From assembly GCF_947507565.1 (NCBI RefSeq), contig NC_089188.1, positions 1,860,001 through 1,924,000 of the forward strand: DNA of 64,000 nucleotides, read 5' to 3'. Numbering within the stretch: position 1 is the first letter of the stretch; each line of letters starts with the position of its first letter. This document shows positions 10,885 to 21,943 of this stretch, piece after piece. The notes beneath the pieces were generated by a model, which searched no databases, was not told where the DNA came from, and saw nothing but the letters and a program-made list of their open reading frames with translations. Made by a program: the position numbers and the translations under genes. Origin of the DNA: Oscarella lobularis (lineage: Eukaryota; Porifera; Homoscleromorpha; Homosclerophorida; Oscarellidae).

Positions 10885-13800
10885 ATGGTCAAACGCGGTC
10901 GCATTTGTCAAACGTGCATCGACAGTCGAACGTCGGCGCTCTCCGCGGCCATGTCCGGCCATCTCCAGTGCCTCCAAGAGGCGTATCGCTCCCTAAACGT
11001 ACTCAACGAGCGAGATCGCTTCGGAGCAACGCCCATCCACTACGCGGCCCGTCACGGTCAACTCGAGTGCCTTCGCTGGCTCGTCGAGCACAGCGGCGTC
11101 TCGCCGAACGCCGCCGCGCGCAACGGCTCGACGCCCGCTCACGACGCGGCGGCGACCGGCTATCTCGAGTGTCTCAAGTACCTTCTCGTCAATACGAAGT
11201 GCGGCGTTCACGATCGCACCGTCGAGGGAGCGACCGTTCTACACATGGCCTGTCGATTTGGACGCGAGGACGTCGTCTGCTGGCTGATCGACTACGGCAA
11301 CGCGTCGCCGTCCGACAAGGGTGCAAATGGCGTGACGCCCGTGCACCTGTGCGCCGCAAAAAGTGAGTCCGAACGCGAGAAAAATATTTTAAGGAATTCG
11401 AAGAACGGTGTTGTGGTATGCGTGTTTACAACCTCGATCTTCTACTTCCTTATTTTCCCCCGAGCGGAACTTGAGCGTGGAAAATTCGGGGCCCCTGCTG
11501 TCTTCGCGATAAACAAAGACACGTGCGACTCGGTCGCTGTTTACGGGCTCGCGCGGAGGAGGGTAACGTTTGCGCCTTCTTCTAGATGCGTTCAGTTGCT
11601 TGCAGTGGCTCACCGTTCATTCCAAATACATTCCTAATCAATTGACCGCTCACGGCGCTTCTCCCGCTTACTTCGCTGCTCAAGAGGGAAGGTGAGAAGT
11701 TCGAATGTTTGACGTCATAAATTTTATATCGCGAATGTGTTAGTCTCGAATGCTTGCGCTGGATTTCCGAACGCGCCGAAGGCGACGTCTCCATTTCGGC
11801 CAAAGACGGCATGCATCCCGTGCACGCGTCCGCTCAAGCGGGCCAGTTGAATTGCCTTCGCTATCTCATCGACAACTGCGGCGTATCGGTGCGAACCAAG
11901 TCGAGCGACGGCGCGACCGTCGCGCATTTTGCGGCGGCCGGCGGTCACGTCGATTGCCTGCGTTGGCTGCTCGACATGGACGAAGGTCTCGCCATGGTGC
12001 GAGACAATTTGGGAGGAATGCCGATGCACGATGCGGCCGAGGAGGGTCAGGTGAGCGACGGACGGACCGATTCTACGACTCGTTTTTTCATGACTCCTTT
12101 CCTCCTATTTTTGTTAGTGCGTTAGCTTGGAGGAGTTCATGCGGCGGGGTATCAATATGGAAGTGAAAGATTACGACGGTGCTACTCCGCTCGAGTTGGC
12201 CGAGGAGCACAATCACGAGGATTGCATTGTTTTGCTTCGCGCTGCTAGAGAACAGAAGAAAAATGCTCCCAAGGTTTTTAGCAGCAATTACAGTTCTCGA
12301 AGCGTAGCTTCAACTACGAAAATTTAGCCTGTCCCGCCTGTCAGCGAAGAAGCCGAGGAAGACTTGAAACAGAAAGTAAGTGGGGGGAAACAGAAAGAGC
12401 TTCCAAATTCGGTTACAAAGTATTAGTGCAACCATAAGACTTCTCCTAAGCTGTACCCAGTACTCTACTCTACGTACGTCGTTCTATAGGAACTCGAAGA
12501 GCAGCAACGCCGCTATCTCGCCGCAGCAATTATCCAAGAAGAAGAGCAGAAGATTGAAAAGCGCCTCGAAAAAAGACCAGTAAGATAAACACTCAAACAA
12601 CTTTCTCGTATTGATCCTCTCTTTCTACAGAGTCTCAGCGAACAGCTCGACAAACTGAAGAAGGCCCAGAAAGAGGTCAAAGAGGAGCGCTATCAGGAAC
12701 CCATCGCCGCCGCACTGCCGTCGGGAATCGACGTAACGTCGCCGCCCCGCGAGGAAGACGAAGAGGTCCCCATGGTAACGACGACGACGGTGAGCCGTCA
12801 GTCCGTCCCCGTTTTCACGCGCGAGGACGAGGTCGTTTCTCAGACCGAAGTCACCGTACAGGAAGCAGCCGACGACGACGACGACGACGACGTCAGAGGC
12901 GGATACGATAACGCGGGCTCGAATGATCACTTGTACGAAGAGGTGAGCGAAGTGGCGATCGTAACGGCGAGCACGGCTCATCTGACGGATGATTCTCCCG
13001 TCGCCGTCGTCGGCGCTACGGCCGAGTCGCCGCTTTCCAACGGTCACACGTCGCCGATTTCGCTCTCGCCCGTCGTCGACGCGTTTTCGGACGCCGAGGA
13101 CGAGTATCGGCGCGGTGCGAGCGGTCGACATCGGCGCAGTTTGCTGCAGTTGCTGCGCATCGGCGTGAAAGCGAAAAAGAGCGCAAACGACGACGAAAAG
13201 AAGACAAAGAAAAAGAAGAAGAAGAAGAAGAAAGAGAAAGGCAAAAAGACGACGACGAGTCCGTGCCTGTCAGATAGCGACGCCGACACGCCGAATCACG
13301 CCAAGACGAAGAAGTCGAAACGACGATGGTGGCTATTTGGCGCACGATCTCCCGATAAAAAGGCGGCGGCGATGGCGAAAACACCGAAACTGATCATCGA
13401 AGAGCAAGATAAAGAAACGCCGCTTCCCTCTCACTACGTCGCCCAAAATCATGTATCGGTTTTGCCCAGTCGGACTGCGGCGATGTCGAGTTCGGCGGGC
13501 GGCGGCGAGTGGTTCATCATGAAGCCGCAGGGCAGCGCCGAAATACGTCGTCGACAGTCGATAGAACAGTCGGCGCGCGAGGAGATGAAGGAGGCGTCGA
13601 AATTGGCCGCCGCGCTGCGTCGCGCCAATATGACGAAGCGACGCGCCGACGACGAAGACGAGGCGGCGAAATTGCAGAAATTGGAAGACGAAGCGGATCG
13701 TGAGCGAGCGAAAAAGACGTCGACGCCGCAACTGCCGTCGTTCGACGCGGCGAATCGACGTTTGATGCCGTTGAACGACATATCTGGCGACGAGGACGAG

Positions 13801-16658
13801 GACGTGGAGGAATTCGCGTCGACGAGACTCGTGAACGAGTCGCTGAATAGCGAACTTAAGATTCAGAAGCGAAGTTCGAAGGAGATCATACTACGAGAAG
13901 ACGGCGAATCGGAAGTCGAGGAGAATGACGTCGACGAGCTCGTCGTCATCGAAACGGAGACGAAAGAGGAAGAAGTCGTGAGAGCGGGCACAGAAGAAAA
14001 AGAAGAGACGACGACGACGACGACGGTGGAAAAAGTCGAAAGCGAAGTTACCGTAGAGGCGGCTGCGACGTCGACTCTTCAGGTGCCGAAACTTCCCGTT
14101 GTGCGTGTCGCTTCGGCGTCCGGAGAGGAGCCGCTCTACGTTGAATTCGGTCATGACGACAACCCAGTTGACGGCGATGCGAAGAAAGTTGCGGAAGACG
14201 GCACAGTCAGCAGCGACGATTCGAACGACTTGAGTCGTTCGTTCGACGAAGCGTTGCTCCAGAAGAAGTTCGAGAAACGTCTCGAAACGGCCGAAGCGCA
14301 GCGACGCGAGCGGGAACGATTGCGATTGAAGCAACGACACGAGGTGATCAGTCGCGCCGAGACGGAGGAGCAAAATCAGCGAGCAAAGGAGACGGTCGTT
14401 CTCAAGGAGTTGGAGGCTGAGAAAGAAGAGGAGCGGCGACAGCGCGAGGAGTTTCAGCGACGCAAGCAGGAGGCGGAGAAGCGACGACGACAGGCGGAAG
14501 AGGAGCGCGATCGCAAGCACCAGCGCCAGCGCGTCGTCGACGGGAGCGCTCCCGTCGACGTCGATACGCTTTTGGCGAGAAAGCGCGAAGAGGATAAGCG
14601 AATCGAGGAGAAGATCGCGCGATCGAGAAAAACGTCGCCCGATCCGACGTTCGCGACTCACGAGGAGGAGTGGAAAAAGATGCGAGAGGCGGAGGAGAGA
14701 GCGTGGCAGGCTCGAAAGATATCGAAGACGTCGTATTCGGACGTGACTCTGACGAAAGAAAAGGTACGAGAAGACGTCGTGATTCTATACAAACATATTT
14801 AATTATGCATGTAGACGGCTATGGAAGTCGCTTTCAAGGAGATGAACAGTACGTTTGCTGATATTGGTCTGGACGGAACTGCGTTGACTACGTTGGCGGA
14901 GAGGGGAGATGAGTTTCCGCCTCCCCTGCCGCCGCCTCCTATGTTCGATCCCGTTCTTCCGTCCTCGTCGTCGAGTCCCAGCGCTGTTCCCGGCGGCGGT
15001 GGCGGCGGTGGCGGTGCCGGCAACGATCTCGATCTCGATCTACTTCTCGCCGATCTCGACGAAGCTCTCACGTTGGCGAACGAGAAAATAGCGACGGGGA
15101 ATTACGACGACGACGTCGCGTCGGCGTGGGGAACGCGACAGCGTCCCAAGCGGGCGAAAGGAAACGGATCGTCGGTCGGCGGAACGCCTCAAAGCACCAT
15201 AGATAGGAGACCGGTCGTGGGGACACCGCAAAGTACGATGGATCGGCGATTGGTTCAGCCTCGGGGAACGCCTGTGAATGCCGGTACTCCGACGGGACGA
15301 ACACCTCGCAATGGAACTCCCCAAGGATCTAAAGTACGTAGTCGCTTCACCTCCTAGTACTCTTTTTTTGAGATCGTTTTTCTTCAGACTGCTACGCCGA
15401 AGATATCCGAGATGCGAAGGGAATTGAGTCAATTGATATTTGAAGGCAAGAAGCAGACGGAATCTTTCAAGGTGAGCGAGTCTTCAGTGATAGAAGGGAA
15501 ACCGTGTTTTAGACGCGTTTTGAACCCTGTAGAAAAAGAAGGGCAAGTCCGGCAAAAAGAAGAAAAAGACTGATGTACAGTATTATGTGTGCTTATACCA
15601 TAATTGCTAGCTATACTCTCCTTAGACGCCCGCTTCTGTTCCTGTTTTTGACGATCAGGGTCACACGTACCCGTTGTTCATCGAACCCGATTTGACCGTG
15701 CAAATGGCTTTGCATCGAGTCACGTCGCTCGCCGGCAGAAAACTCGTTCCCACGCTCAGCATCGTCGAATCGTTCGAAGACCTGCACATAGGTAAGGAAA
15801 AAGTCGGGTTGCCAATTTTTTTTTCTTTTCATTTCTCGCTGAATCGAACAGAGAGACGACTGGAAGATCACGAGCTGATAGCGGACGTCATTCGCTCTTG
15901 GCACGGAAGCAAGATGTGTCGTCTGATTCTGAGAAACGCTCCAACAAAGTACGACTTGTGGGAAAAGCCTCAGGTAGTATTAATTAATCAATCCCAAGTG
16001 CAGTGCAATACGCAATTTTTTTCCCCTTAGCTTCCTCGCAATGTTCTCATAGACTATTGCGATCGAAAGCTCGTCCCCGACGTATCTGGCGTTCTCCACG
16101 AACGCGATCTGAAGAAGAAGACCTGGCGTGAGAGGATGTTCGTTCTGCAGGAAGACGGCATATGCGGATCGTCTGTCGCGGAATCGCACGTAAGTGCAGT
16201 CGTGTATCCCCCACGCGATCGCGCATCTGAGCGGTGCCGTATCGACAGAGCAAACGAGACTTGGTCGTGGTGGCGCCGCTGAAGAATCACCACATTTACA
16301 CGGGCTTTGGAAGCGACAAGACGAACAAAGGACCGTCCAAATTCTGCTTCTTTCTTCGGGTACGTGAAGACATTGCGCAAATACAGTATGACATTCATAT
16401 ATATTATTTGCAGCCCACTAACTCAGCCGAAAGGAAAGATGTCATTGGACTCTGCGCCCCTGATGCTGACGCTATGGTCACTTGGATTGCAGCGTATCGT
16501 CTCATCAAGGTCAGCCTTTGCTGTAAACCTGATCTTTTTTTTCGTTGCATCACGCGCCTTTTCAGTTTGGACTGCAGTTGAAGGAAAACTATTCAACGAT
16601 GCGTCGCAGATTTGCGGCGCTATCGAAGCAGCAGGAAACAACGGCCTTGCACTACTAG
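10885..16658 (+). CDS. Espin-like ankyrin repeats joined to an MRL-type (RIAM/lamellipodin) RA-PH module
   Basis: The N-terminal half (10885 to about 12280) is a row of ankyrin repeats closest to espin: FGATPIHYAARHGQLECLRW, GSTPAHDAAATGYLECLKYL, GATVLHMACRFGREDVVCWL, GMHPVHASAQAGQLNCLRYL, GATVAHFAAAGGHVDCLRWL. In-phase splices near 12280, 12377, 12490, 12580 and 12631 then lead into a long charged coiled-coil exon (12631-14763). From 14817 the protein resembles MRL adaptors: AMEVAFKEMNSTFADIG, a proline run, DLDLDLLLADLDEALTLANE (compare the RIAM talin-binding/coiled region), an RA domain (YPLFIEPDLTVQMALHRV through ILRNAPTKYDLWEKPQ) and a PH domain (KKKTWRERMFVLQEDGI, KFCFFLRPTNSAER, IKFGLQLKENYS). 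Stop 16656-16658. I see no promoter or fresh start between the halves, but a two-gene model cannot be excluded without transcripts. Likely role: Ras/Rap-responsive actin organisation. Confidence 0.7.
13195..13260 (+). repeat. Lysine-coding AAG-rich tract
   Basis: An AAG/AAA-rich run encodes poly-lysine (KKTKKKKKKKKKEKGKKT) inside the charged central exon of the ankyrin-RA-PH gene. It is simple-sequence expansion that keeps the frame. Confidence 0.7.
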
Positions 16659-16837
16659 CGCAAATTTATTTGTTTGTTAGAAATCCTGACGACCACAGTG
16701 GTATTCTCCGATATCATCTGTCTGCGTACTTTATCTTTTATCTATGAAACTAAACTTTATTTCACTACTTTTCATTTAGGTTGACTTGGTGCATGGCTGA
16801 ATAAAAAATTGAATAATAACACATGTCTACGTCACAG

Positions 16838-17016
16838 CTATCCGGGTGTTTCGTCTCCACGATAAGGGCACAGGTGAGTTGAAACCAAAGGTACGTTCAA
16901 CGCTAGACGACTCACGAGGGATTCTTATGCATCCTTTTCCGCGATTCTTTGATCGAGATAGGTAGCTTAGCCCCCTCGGGCCCTCACAGAGGTGTGATCG
17001 ACCGATCCTTATGTTC
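16838..17016 (+). other. Possible broken-up exons of an unidentified gene (left part)
   Basis: After an acceptor-like ACAG at about 16838 a short open frame reads AIRVFRLHDKGT up to a GTGAGT donor at about 16872. A second piece, after ACAG near 16990, reads RCDRPILM and runs into the transposon at 17017. On the far side of the transposon the same frame resumes as FNERFIRPFARVGGYLEGPD at 17522. I do not recognise the protein. Confidence 0.3.
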
Positions 17017-17098
17017 CAGGGTTCTGCCCACTTGGGTCGGCATGGGTCGGCCCCGACCTTCACTCGCCTATCGCCGACCCATACACTACTAAAACGTT

Positions 17099-17378
17099 AT
17101 GCCGTTTGCCTTCTCCCTATGCCTTTTGCCTTCTCCTACAGTATGCCTTTTGCCTTCTCCCCATGCCTTTTGCCTTCTCCTATTCCCTTTGCCTTCTCCT
17201 ATGCCTTTTGCCTTCTCCCTATGCCTTTTGCTTTCTCCCTATGCCTTTTGCCTTTTCCCTATGCCTTTTGCCTTCTCCCTATGCCTTTTGCTTTCTCCCT
17301 ATGCCTTTTGCCTTGTCCCTATGCCTTTTGCCTTCTCCCTATGCCTTTGCCTTCTCCGTATGCCTTTGCCTTCTTCCC
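17099..17378 (+). repeat. 20-bp minisatellite inside the transposon
   Basis: About fourteen tandem copies of ATGCCTTTTGCCTTCTCCCT with few substitutions (CTTT/CCTT, TCCTA) and some length variants of 19 and 24 bases. Every 60 bases it keeps all forward frames open, creating spurious hydrophobic peptides. Confidence 0.95.
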
Positions 17379-17410
17379 GTTCGAACGTTCAAGACAATTT
17401 TTAAAATATG

Positions 17411-17468
17411 GTCCAAGACAGTTTTGAAAATGGTCCAAGACAATTTTATTCATAAAAGTGTCTTGGAC
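17411..17468. repeat. GTCCAAGACA direct and inverted copies (hairpin)
   Basis: GTCCAAGACA occurs at 17411-17420 and 17433-17442, and its complement TGTCTTGGAC at 17459-17468. The last two can form a 10-bp stem with a 16-base AT-rich loop. It lies in the right part of the transposon and may be a sub-terminal structure. Confidence 0.7.
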
Positions 17469-17524
17469 AATTTTCCAGACCTTCTTCCCACACTGAAAAA
17501 ATTCTCGGCAGAACCCTGATGTTC

Positions 17525-17632
17525 AACGAGAGATTTATCCGTCCGTTTGCTCGCGTGGGAGGTTATTTAGAGGGACCTGACTGGATATTTGGCGTAGGGA
17601 CTTCGGAAGCGACGATCGAAGGCGACGGTGAG
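17525..17632 (+). other. Exon-like remnant right of the transposon, unidentified
   Basis: The frame AACGAGAGATTTATCCGTCC onward reads NERFIRPFARVGGYLEGPD and then WIFGVGTSEATIEGD, up to a GTGAGA donor-like site near 17631. With the left part it gives an uninterrupted frame once one copy of ATGTTC is removed, so the transposon probably landed in an exon. I do not recognise the family. Either the gene is inactivated here or the resemblance to an exon is chance. Confidence 0.3.
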
Positions 17633-17697
17633 ATAGTCTAAGCATGGACTCTGAGATAGTCTAAGCATGGACTCTGAGATAGTCTAAGCATCGACTC
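17629..17697 (+). repeat. Three tandem 23-bp copies
   Basis: TGAGATAGTCTAAGCATGGA plus CTC repeats three times with one change in the last copy (CATGGA to CATCGA). It begins exactly at the donor-like site of the preceding exon remnant. Confidence 0.85.
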
Positions 17698-17884
17698 TCC
17701 GCTTGCATGGACGCCGAATTGCCACTGCACATACGTACGAGGTAAATTCCTGGTGACATTGAGCTAAGCGCAACGAGAACGAGATAAAGAAGGGAGCGAA
17801 TTTGACAACAGATAATCATTTGTCACTACAGCGTAAATTACTCTCCTACACACAGAGATCTTAAGAGCCTGTACCTCTTTTTAG

Positions 17885-18081
17885 ATGCAAGGAAAAAGCG
17901 GAAGCGGCGGGCCAAAGGAGAAGACTCAATCGATCTATCACAACCTTCTGAAGCAAAACGTCTCCAAGGAAGCATGCAACGTGCAAGGAGCCGAGGATGG
18001 AAAAGACGCGGAAAAAGAAAAAGAAAAGGGAACCGAAGACGACAAGTCTATAATTTCAATTAGGAAGCGCGGTCGTCAAAG
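17885..18081 (+). CDS. Exon of an unidentified lysine/glutamate-rich protein
   Basis: An open exon starts right after a TTTTTAG acceptor at 17884 and ends at a GTAACT donor-like site near 18082. It reads MQGKSGSGGPKEKTQSIYHN and goes on to a charged stretch (KDAEKEKEKGTEDDK) and IRKRGRQR. No family recognised. Flanking exons are not identifiable in the repeat-rich surroundings, so it may be a fragment. Confidence 0.3.
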
Positions 18082-18279
18082 GTAACTCCCTCTATTAAAG
18101 CTGCTTTGCTTGCCCAGGCTCATCTTATGGACATACCGACGAGGCAGATGAAGAGCTTTCCGATGTCGTCATTCACCTCTGGGCCCCGAGGTGACTAAAT
18201 AAAACTGGCCCAACTCGAGCCAGAGAGGTTAAACGCGGCGCAAACGCAGGGGATTCAATCCCCTACTCCAGTGGCATGA

Positions 18280-18560
18280 GTGATAAACTGCCACCCCACT
18301 TGGGCAAGACGCGGTGGGTACAATAGCGGTCCACCTGTGCCTTGGTATATAAAGGCACCCCCGGGACAGATGGGTTACTGTCTCCCCGAAAGAGGGCCTG
18401 GGTGAAGGGCCCTTCACCTGAAGACGCCGGAAGGACGTTCGTTTTGCTCTTTTTGTACTTCCGGTTTACTTCCGTGTTTATTAAATAAAATAGCGTTAGA
18501 TCCTTACTGTGCACGCGCTGCGGGCAGTTTTAGTGACGGGGTCTTGCCGAGGACCCCGGA
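18280..18560 (+). mobile_element. Possible solo LTR-like fossil fragment
   Basis: A stretch with a TATATAAAGG box (about 18341), GC-rich downstream sequence and an AATAAA signal near 18482, spaced like the U3-R-U5 plan of an LTR. No capsid, polymerase or integrase frames, no second LTR and no clear target duplication are seen. It could equally be an ordinary promoter with a short transcript. If an LTR, it is a lone, old remnant; family and age cannot be told. Confidence 0.2.
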
Positions 18561-19016
18561 AACAGCAGTTTTTCGTCACCAGGTCGTGCTGAGGACCCCG
18601 TGCGCCTAACTAACTAAAAAAAATTCAAAACGAAAAAAAGTGCATCTACTGTCAATGTTTTCTCAACAGAAGACCGTGATTCTCAACCAAGATCACGGTA
18701 GTGGTCCTACAGCAAAACAGGCAAGTATTCAAAGTCCCGCAATCATAAACAACTCACCTTCTCCTATAGGCACTCTTTGGACGGAGCTTTCGCGCTTGTC
18801 TACAAGTAAAAAATTAATCAAAAACCATGAACTATATATGTATGTATAGTCATGGTTGTATCGCGCGCACGTGAGCATCGAAAGTAAGTAGTAAGCCCGG
18901 ATTGTCGACGACGCCTACGATAAATACCGCGAGGCGGAAGTTAGAAGTTCCCACCCCACTCCGCGACGCTTTTATAGTACGAAAAGCCTCGCCACCTCGG
19001 CAGTTGCAAAATAGAA

Positions 19017-21644
19017 ATGAAGTCGAGCCCGAAGCAGATCTGCTACTACACGTGCTTCGTTATTGTTTACCTGCTCATCTGGGGCTTCATATCCGTACCG
19101 ACGATCTTTTTCTACCTACCGTCGGACACGACGAGCGACGAGCACGCAAACGCGACGAACAGGTGAGCACGACGCGCACCGAACCGAGGGTCGAAGTCCA
19201 CAGAAAACAACAACATCCCCTCTTCGGTCCCCACGCACTACTCACGAAGGGCTGAGTCGAACATCTAAAAAATCAAACGTCGTCTCTTTAGCACGAATCT
19301 CGCCAGTCAAGTGACGTCAGAATACTTCAAGTCCGTGCTCGCGCGTCTGATCCGAAACAATCAGACCGACGTGGCGTTGAGACTCAAAATCTTCTACGAA
19401 TCGTCGCCATCACCTTCCTCTCTTGGCTATGACGAGATAAAACCACTAGGTACGTTCCCGCGGGATACGCACGCCCTCGCTTTCGCGTTCGCATCGGTGG
19501 TCGCGTGTAAAACTATCCTCTTTCTCTCTATACATGCAGCGCGCGTCAACAACATCAGCGAGTCGATATGGTCGCGTCAGTGCAACGAGCCCCTCGTTCC
19601 CGTACCCAACTCACTCAATTGCACGCCGCCGTGCGTCTTCCCGCTGCTCACCGATCCCGAACAGACGGCAACCGACGTCCTGCTCGCCTTTTCGATTATC
19701 GTCACGGAGCTCGCCGGCATATTCACGCTCGCGACGTGGATGCACTTGCCCGTTCTGTAAGACGAATCGCGGTCAGGGATCCCCCCGAGGGTGATGGTTT
19801 CGGTTGTTGCGCAGGTCGACCTTTCCTCACATCATCCCACTCTACATTGTAGGCGAATCGATGGTGCTAGGTTAGTATAAATTATCGCGCCTTTTTTCAA
19901 TCGTGCTAACCGAAGTGGCACTTTCGAGTTCCCCTCCCCTCGACTCGTCTTTTGTTCTTCTCAGGCCTAATATGGACAATGCCTCTGCTCATCACGCGCG
20001 TAAGGGCTTTCTGCGACGGCGATCTGACTAACCTGCCCGGATCGATCGAGACGGCATTCTGCACTTTTCAAGGTACGAATAGCCTCCCCTTTCCTTTCTT
20101 CTCATCGCGACAAAACATTCCCACGCCGTTCAAGGAATCGGGCTTCAGTATCTGACCGTCTCGATGGCGCTGTGGTTCTTCTGCTACACGTTTAACATTC
20201 ACATAACAATCGTTTACAACAAGGCCGATTACGTGCTGCGGAACAATCGAACGCATCTCATTCAGTCGCTCATCTGCTGGCTCTTGCCCATCGTCAACGT
20301 CATCGTCTCGTTTCGAACGGAGAATCGGCACGGGAACAACTATCATTGGGCGCGATCTGACATTTTCACGTGCACGCCGGCCAATCGAAACGTCTATTAT
20401 TACTGCATGGTGCTGCCCATTCAATTGCTCATGGGCGCAGCGGCGACGATGATAGCGAACAACGTCAGCTTCCTAAAAACGGTAAAGATTGTTATGTGAG
20501 AAACAATAAATAGCATTTGCATGGCGACATAAGAGTAGAAGTGCAGTGCCTGAAGCAAGAGACGGGTTCAGACGATAAAACGTCTGAGGGGGGGGGGGGG
20601 GGGGGCAACCAATTCCATGAAATATCGTAGTGTATACGATAAGGTTCGTAGGCCTACACCACAGACGCTCTATACTAAGAGAGAGGGTTATTATTCCTAA
20701 TTAAAAATCTATACTAATATTCTTACTTTTTTTCTCTCTAATAGAGTCGTGAGTCGACTGTTGGCATGAAGTTGGTTCGTCGTGCGACGAACCAATCGGG
20801 CGTCTCGTCGCTGGAAAAGCGTTTCGCCGCGCTCGGCATCACGTTCGTCGTCGTCGTCTTCTACGACATCAGTCGCGCGACCTATCTCCTCTGGAGCGGC
20901 GAGCGTCTGAGCGAGGACGTGCGCGATTACACGCTCTGCAAGCAACTTCGACCCGATTGCGACGAATCGTGGCGACACCACGTCGCCGCGCCGCTCACTA
21001 TTATCTCGTCGATGACGGTTGGAGTCTTCTGCTTAGCTTCGTTGCTCTTTCTCGTCGGCACGCCGGCGACGACGCAACTGTGGAAGTACTGGACGGCGAA
21101 GGTGCTCATCGCCATTAGATGGCCGCGCGCTAAGGAGAAGTTCGCCGAATGGGCCGTCGTGCCCAAGTGGCATCGTTCCGTCGCGAAACGAAAACACTCG
21201 TCGGGTTTGGAGAACGGCAACCGCAGCGGCAGAAACGGCAAAGAGCACGTCGGCATGGGAACGTTGCGATCGAATACGCAGACGATGATGTTGACTCCGA
21301 AAAACGTTCGTTCTTCGCCGACGTCGTCGGCGTCGCAGAATGACGACAAGGATATATCCGAGTCGGAGAGGAAGAATACGGGCTCCGCATTGAATGAGGA
21401 CATTTCGACGCGCGAAGACGACAACGAAGTGCCGCCCGTCGACGTCGACGAGTCAGAGATGAAGAAGTCAGACTCGGCTGATGAGGCGGCAGAAATCGAC
21501 GTCGAGGAAGCGAGACAACGTCCCGATCACGTCGAAATTGCGCTGTCCGATGATGTCAATGATGTCAATGATGATGAGGACAAGAAAGACGAATCCTCAA
21601 AAGAGCTGTTGTCTCCTGAAGAAACAGACGTAACGTTTCTTTAG
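19017..21644 (+). CDS. Frizzled-like (class F-related) seven-transmembrane protein without a cysteine-rich domain
   Basis: Start at 19017: MKSSPKQICYYTCFVIVYLL is a signal peptide or signal anchor. A short ectodomain with N-glycosylation sites ends in WSRQCNEPLV and LNCTPPCVFPL, similar to the hinge before helix 1 in Frizzleds. TM1 is LLAFSIIVTELAGIFTLAT. The STFPHIIPLYIV segment matches the Frizzled YPERPI region, and AFCDGDLTNL resembles extracellular loop 1. Further helices: LTVSMALWFFCYTFNIHI, SLICWLLPIVNVIVSF, LPIQLLMGAAATMIANN, LGITFVVVVFYDISRATYLL and ISSMTVGVFCLASLLFLV. The last helix is followed by WKYWTAKVL but lacks the KTxxxW motif that binds Dishevelled. The long acidic cytosolic tail ends at 21644. 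Seven or so exons. Assignment rests on pattern, not search, so another GPCR-like family is possible. Confidence 0.55.
20588..20606 (+). repeat. Poly-G run in an intron
   Basis: Eighteen or more consecutive G residues within an intron of the Frizzled-like gene. A second run of about twenty G lies at 50443-50463 in a WDR44 intron. Length is likely unreliable in the assembly. Confidence 0.8.
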
Positions 21645-21943
21645 GACCACAGGATTTTTTCCTCCCCATTCCGCGCAGTCCATTTCTATTTTTCTGCAAT
21701 GACTCATTAGGCCGATACTAACTATGAAATTTCCTGACTAATGCATTTTACCCAGCATTTCGTTCTTCCAAGTCCGGATATTCAATAATCCAGCACGGCC
21801 CCTGCAAAATAAACTGATTACACTGGGAACTTGGCGCTAATCCGCTAAAGTACGATACACCTACAGTACAATACACCTACAGTACAAGTGCCTCTCCTCT
21901 GTAACGTTACGTCATTGCACACCTCACCGTTGTCTAAACAACG

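Larger units (their letters stand above)
17011..17524. mobile_element. Small non-autonomous TIR DNA transposon with 6-bp target duplication
   Basis: The element 17017-17518 (502 bp) is bounded by perfect 12-bp inverted repeats, CAGGGTTCTGCC at 17017-17028 and GGCAGAACCCTG at 17507-17518. The hexamer ATGTTC flanks it exactly on both sides (17011-17016 and 17519-17524), a textbook target-site duplication. No transposase frame is present; the inside is a 20-bp minisatellite (17099-17378) and a hairpin. CAGGG-type ends recall hAT elements, some of which make short duplications, but six bases is not the usual hAT eight, so the superfamily is uncertain. Perfect ends and duplications suggest a recent insertion. 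Confidence 0.85.

Noticed and set aside
13891-14661. Minus-strand 256-codon Leu/Arg-rich open frame
   Set aside because: Antisense of the charged coiled-coil exon of the ankyrin-RA-PH gene.
17099-17427. Hydrophobic Pro/Phe/Leu-rich open frames in all three forward frames
   Set aside because: They come from the 20-bp minisatellite inside the transposon, whose three-unit length is divisible by three; no gene structure.
18235-18330. tRNA-like stem-loop (GGGGATTCAATCCCC and nearby A-box-like sequence)
   Set aside because: The T-arm lacks the GTTCRA order of a B box and no full cloverleaf forms.
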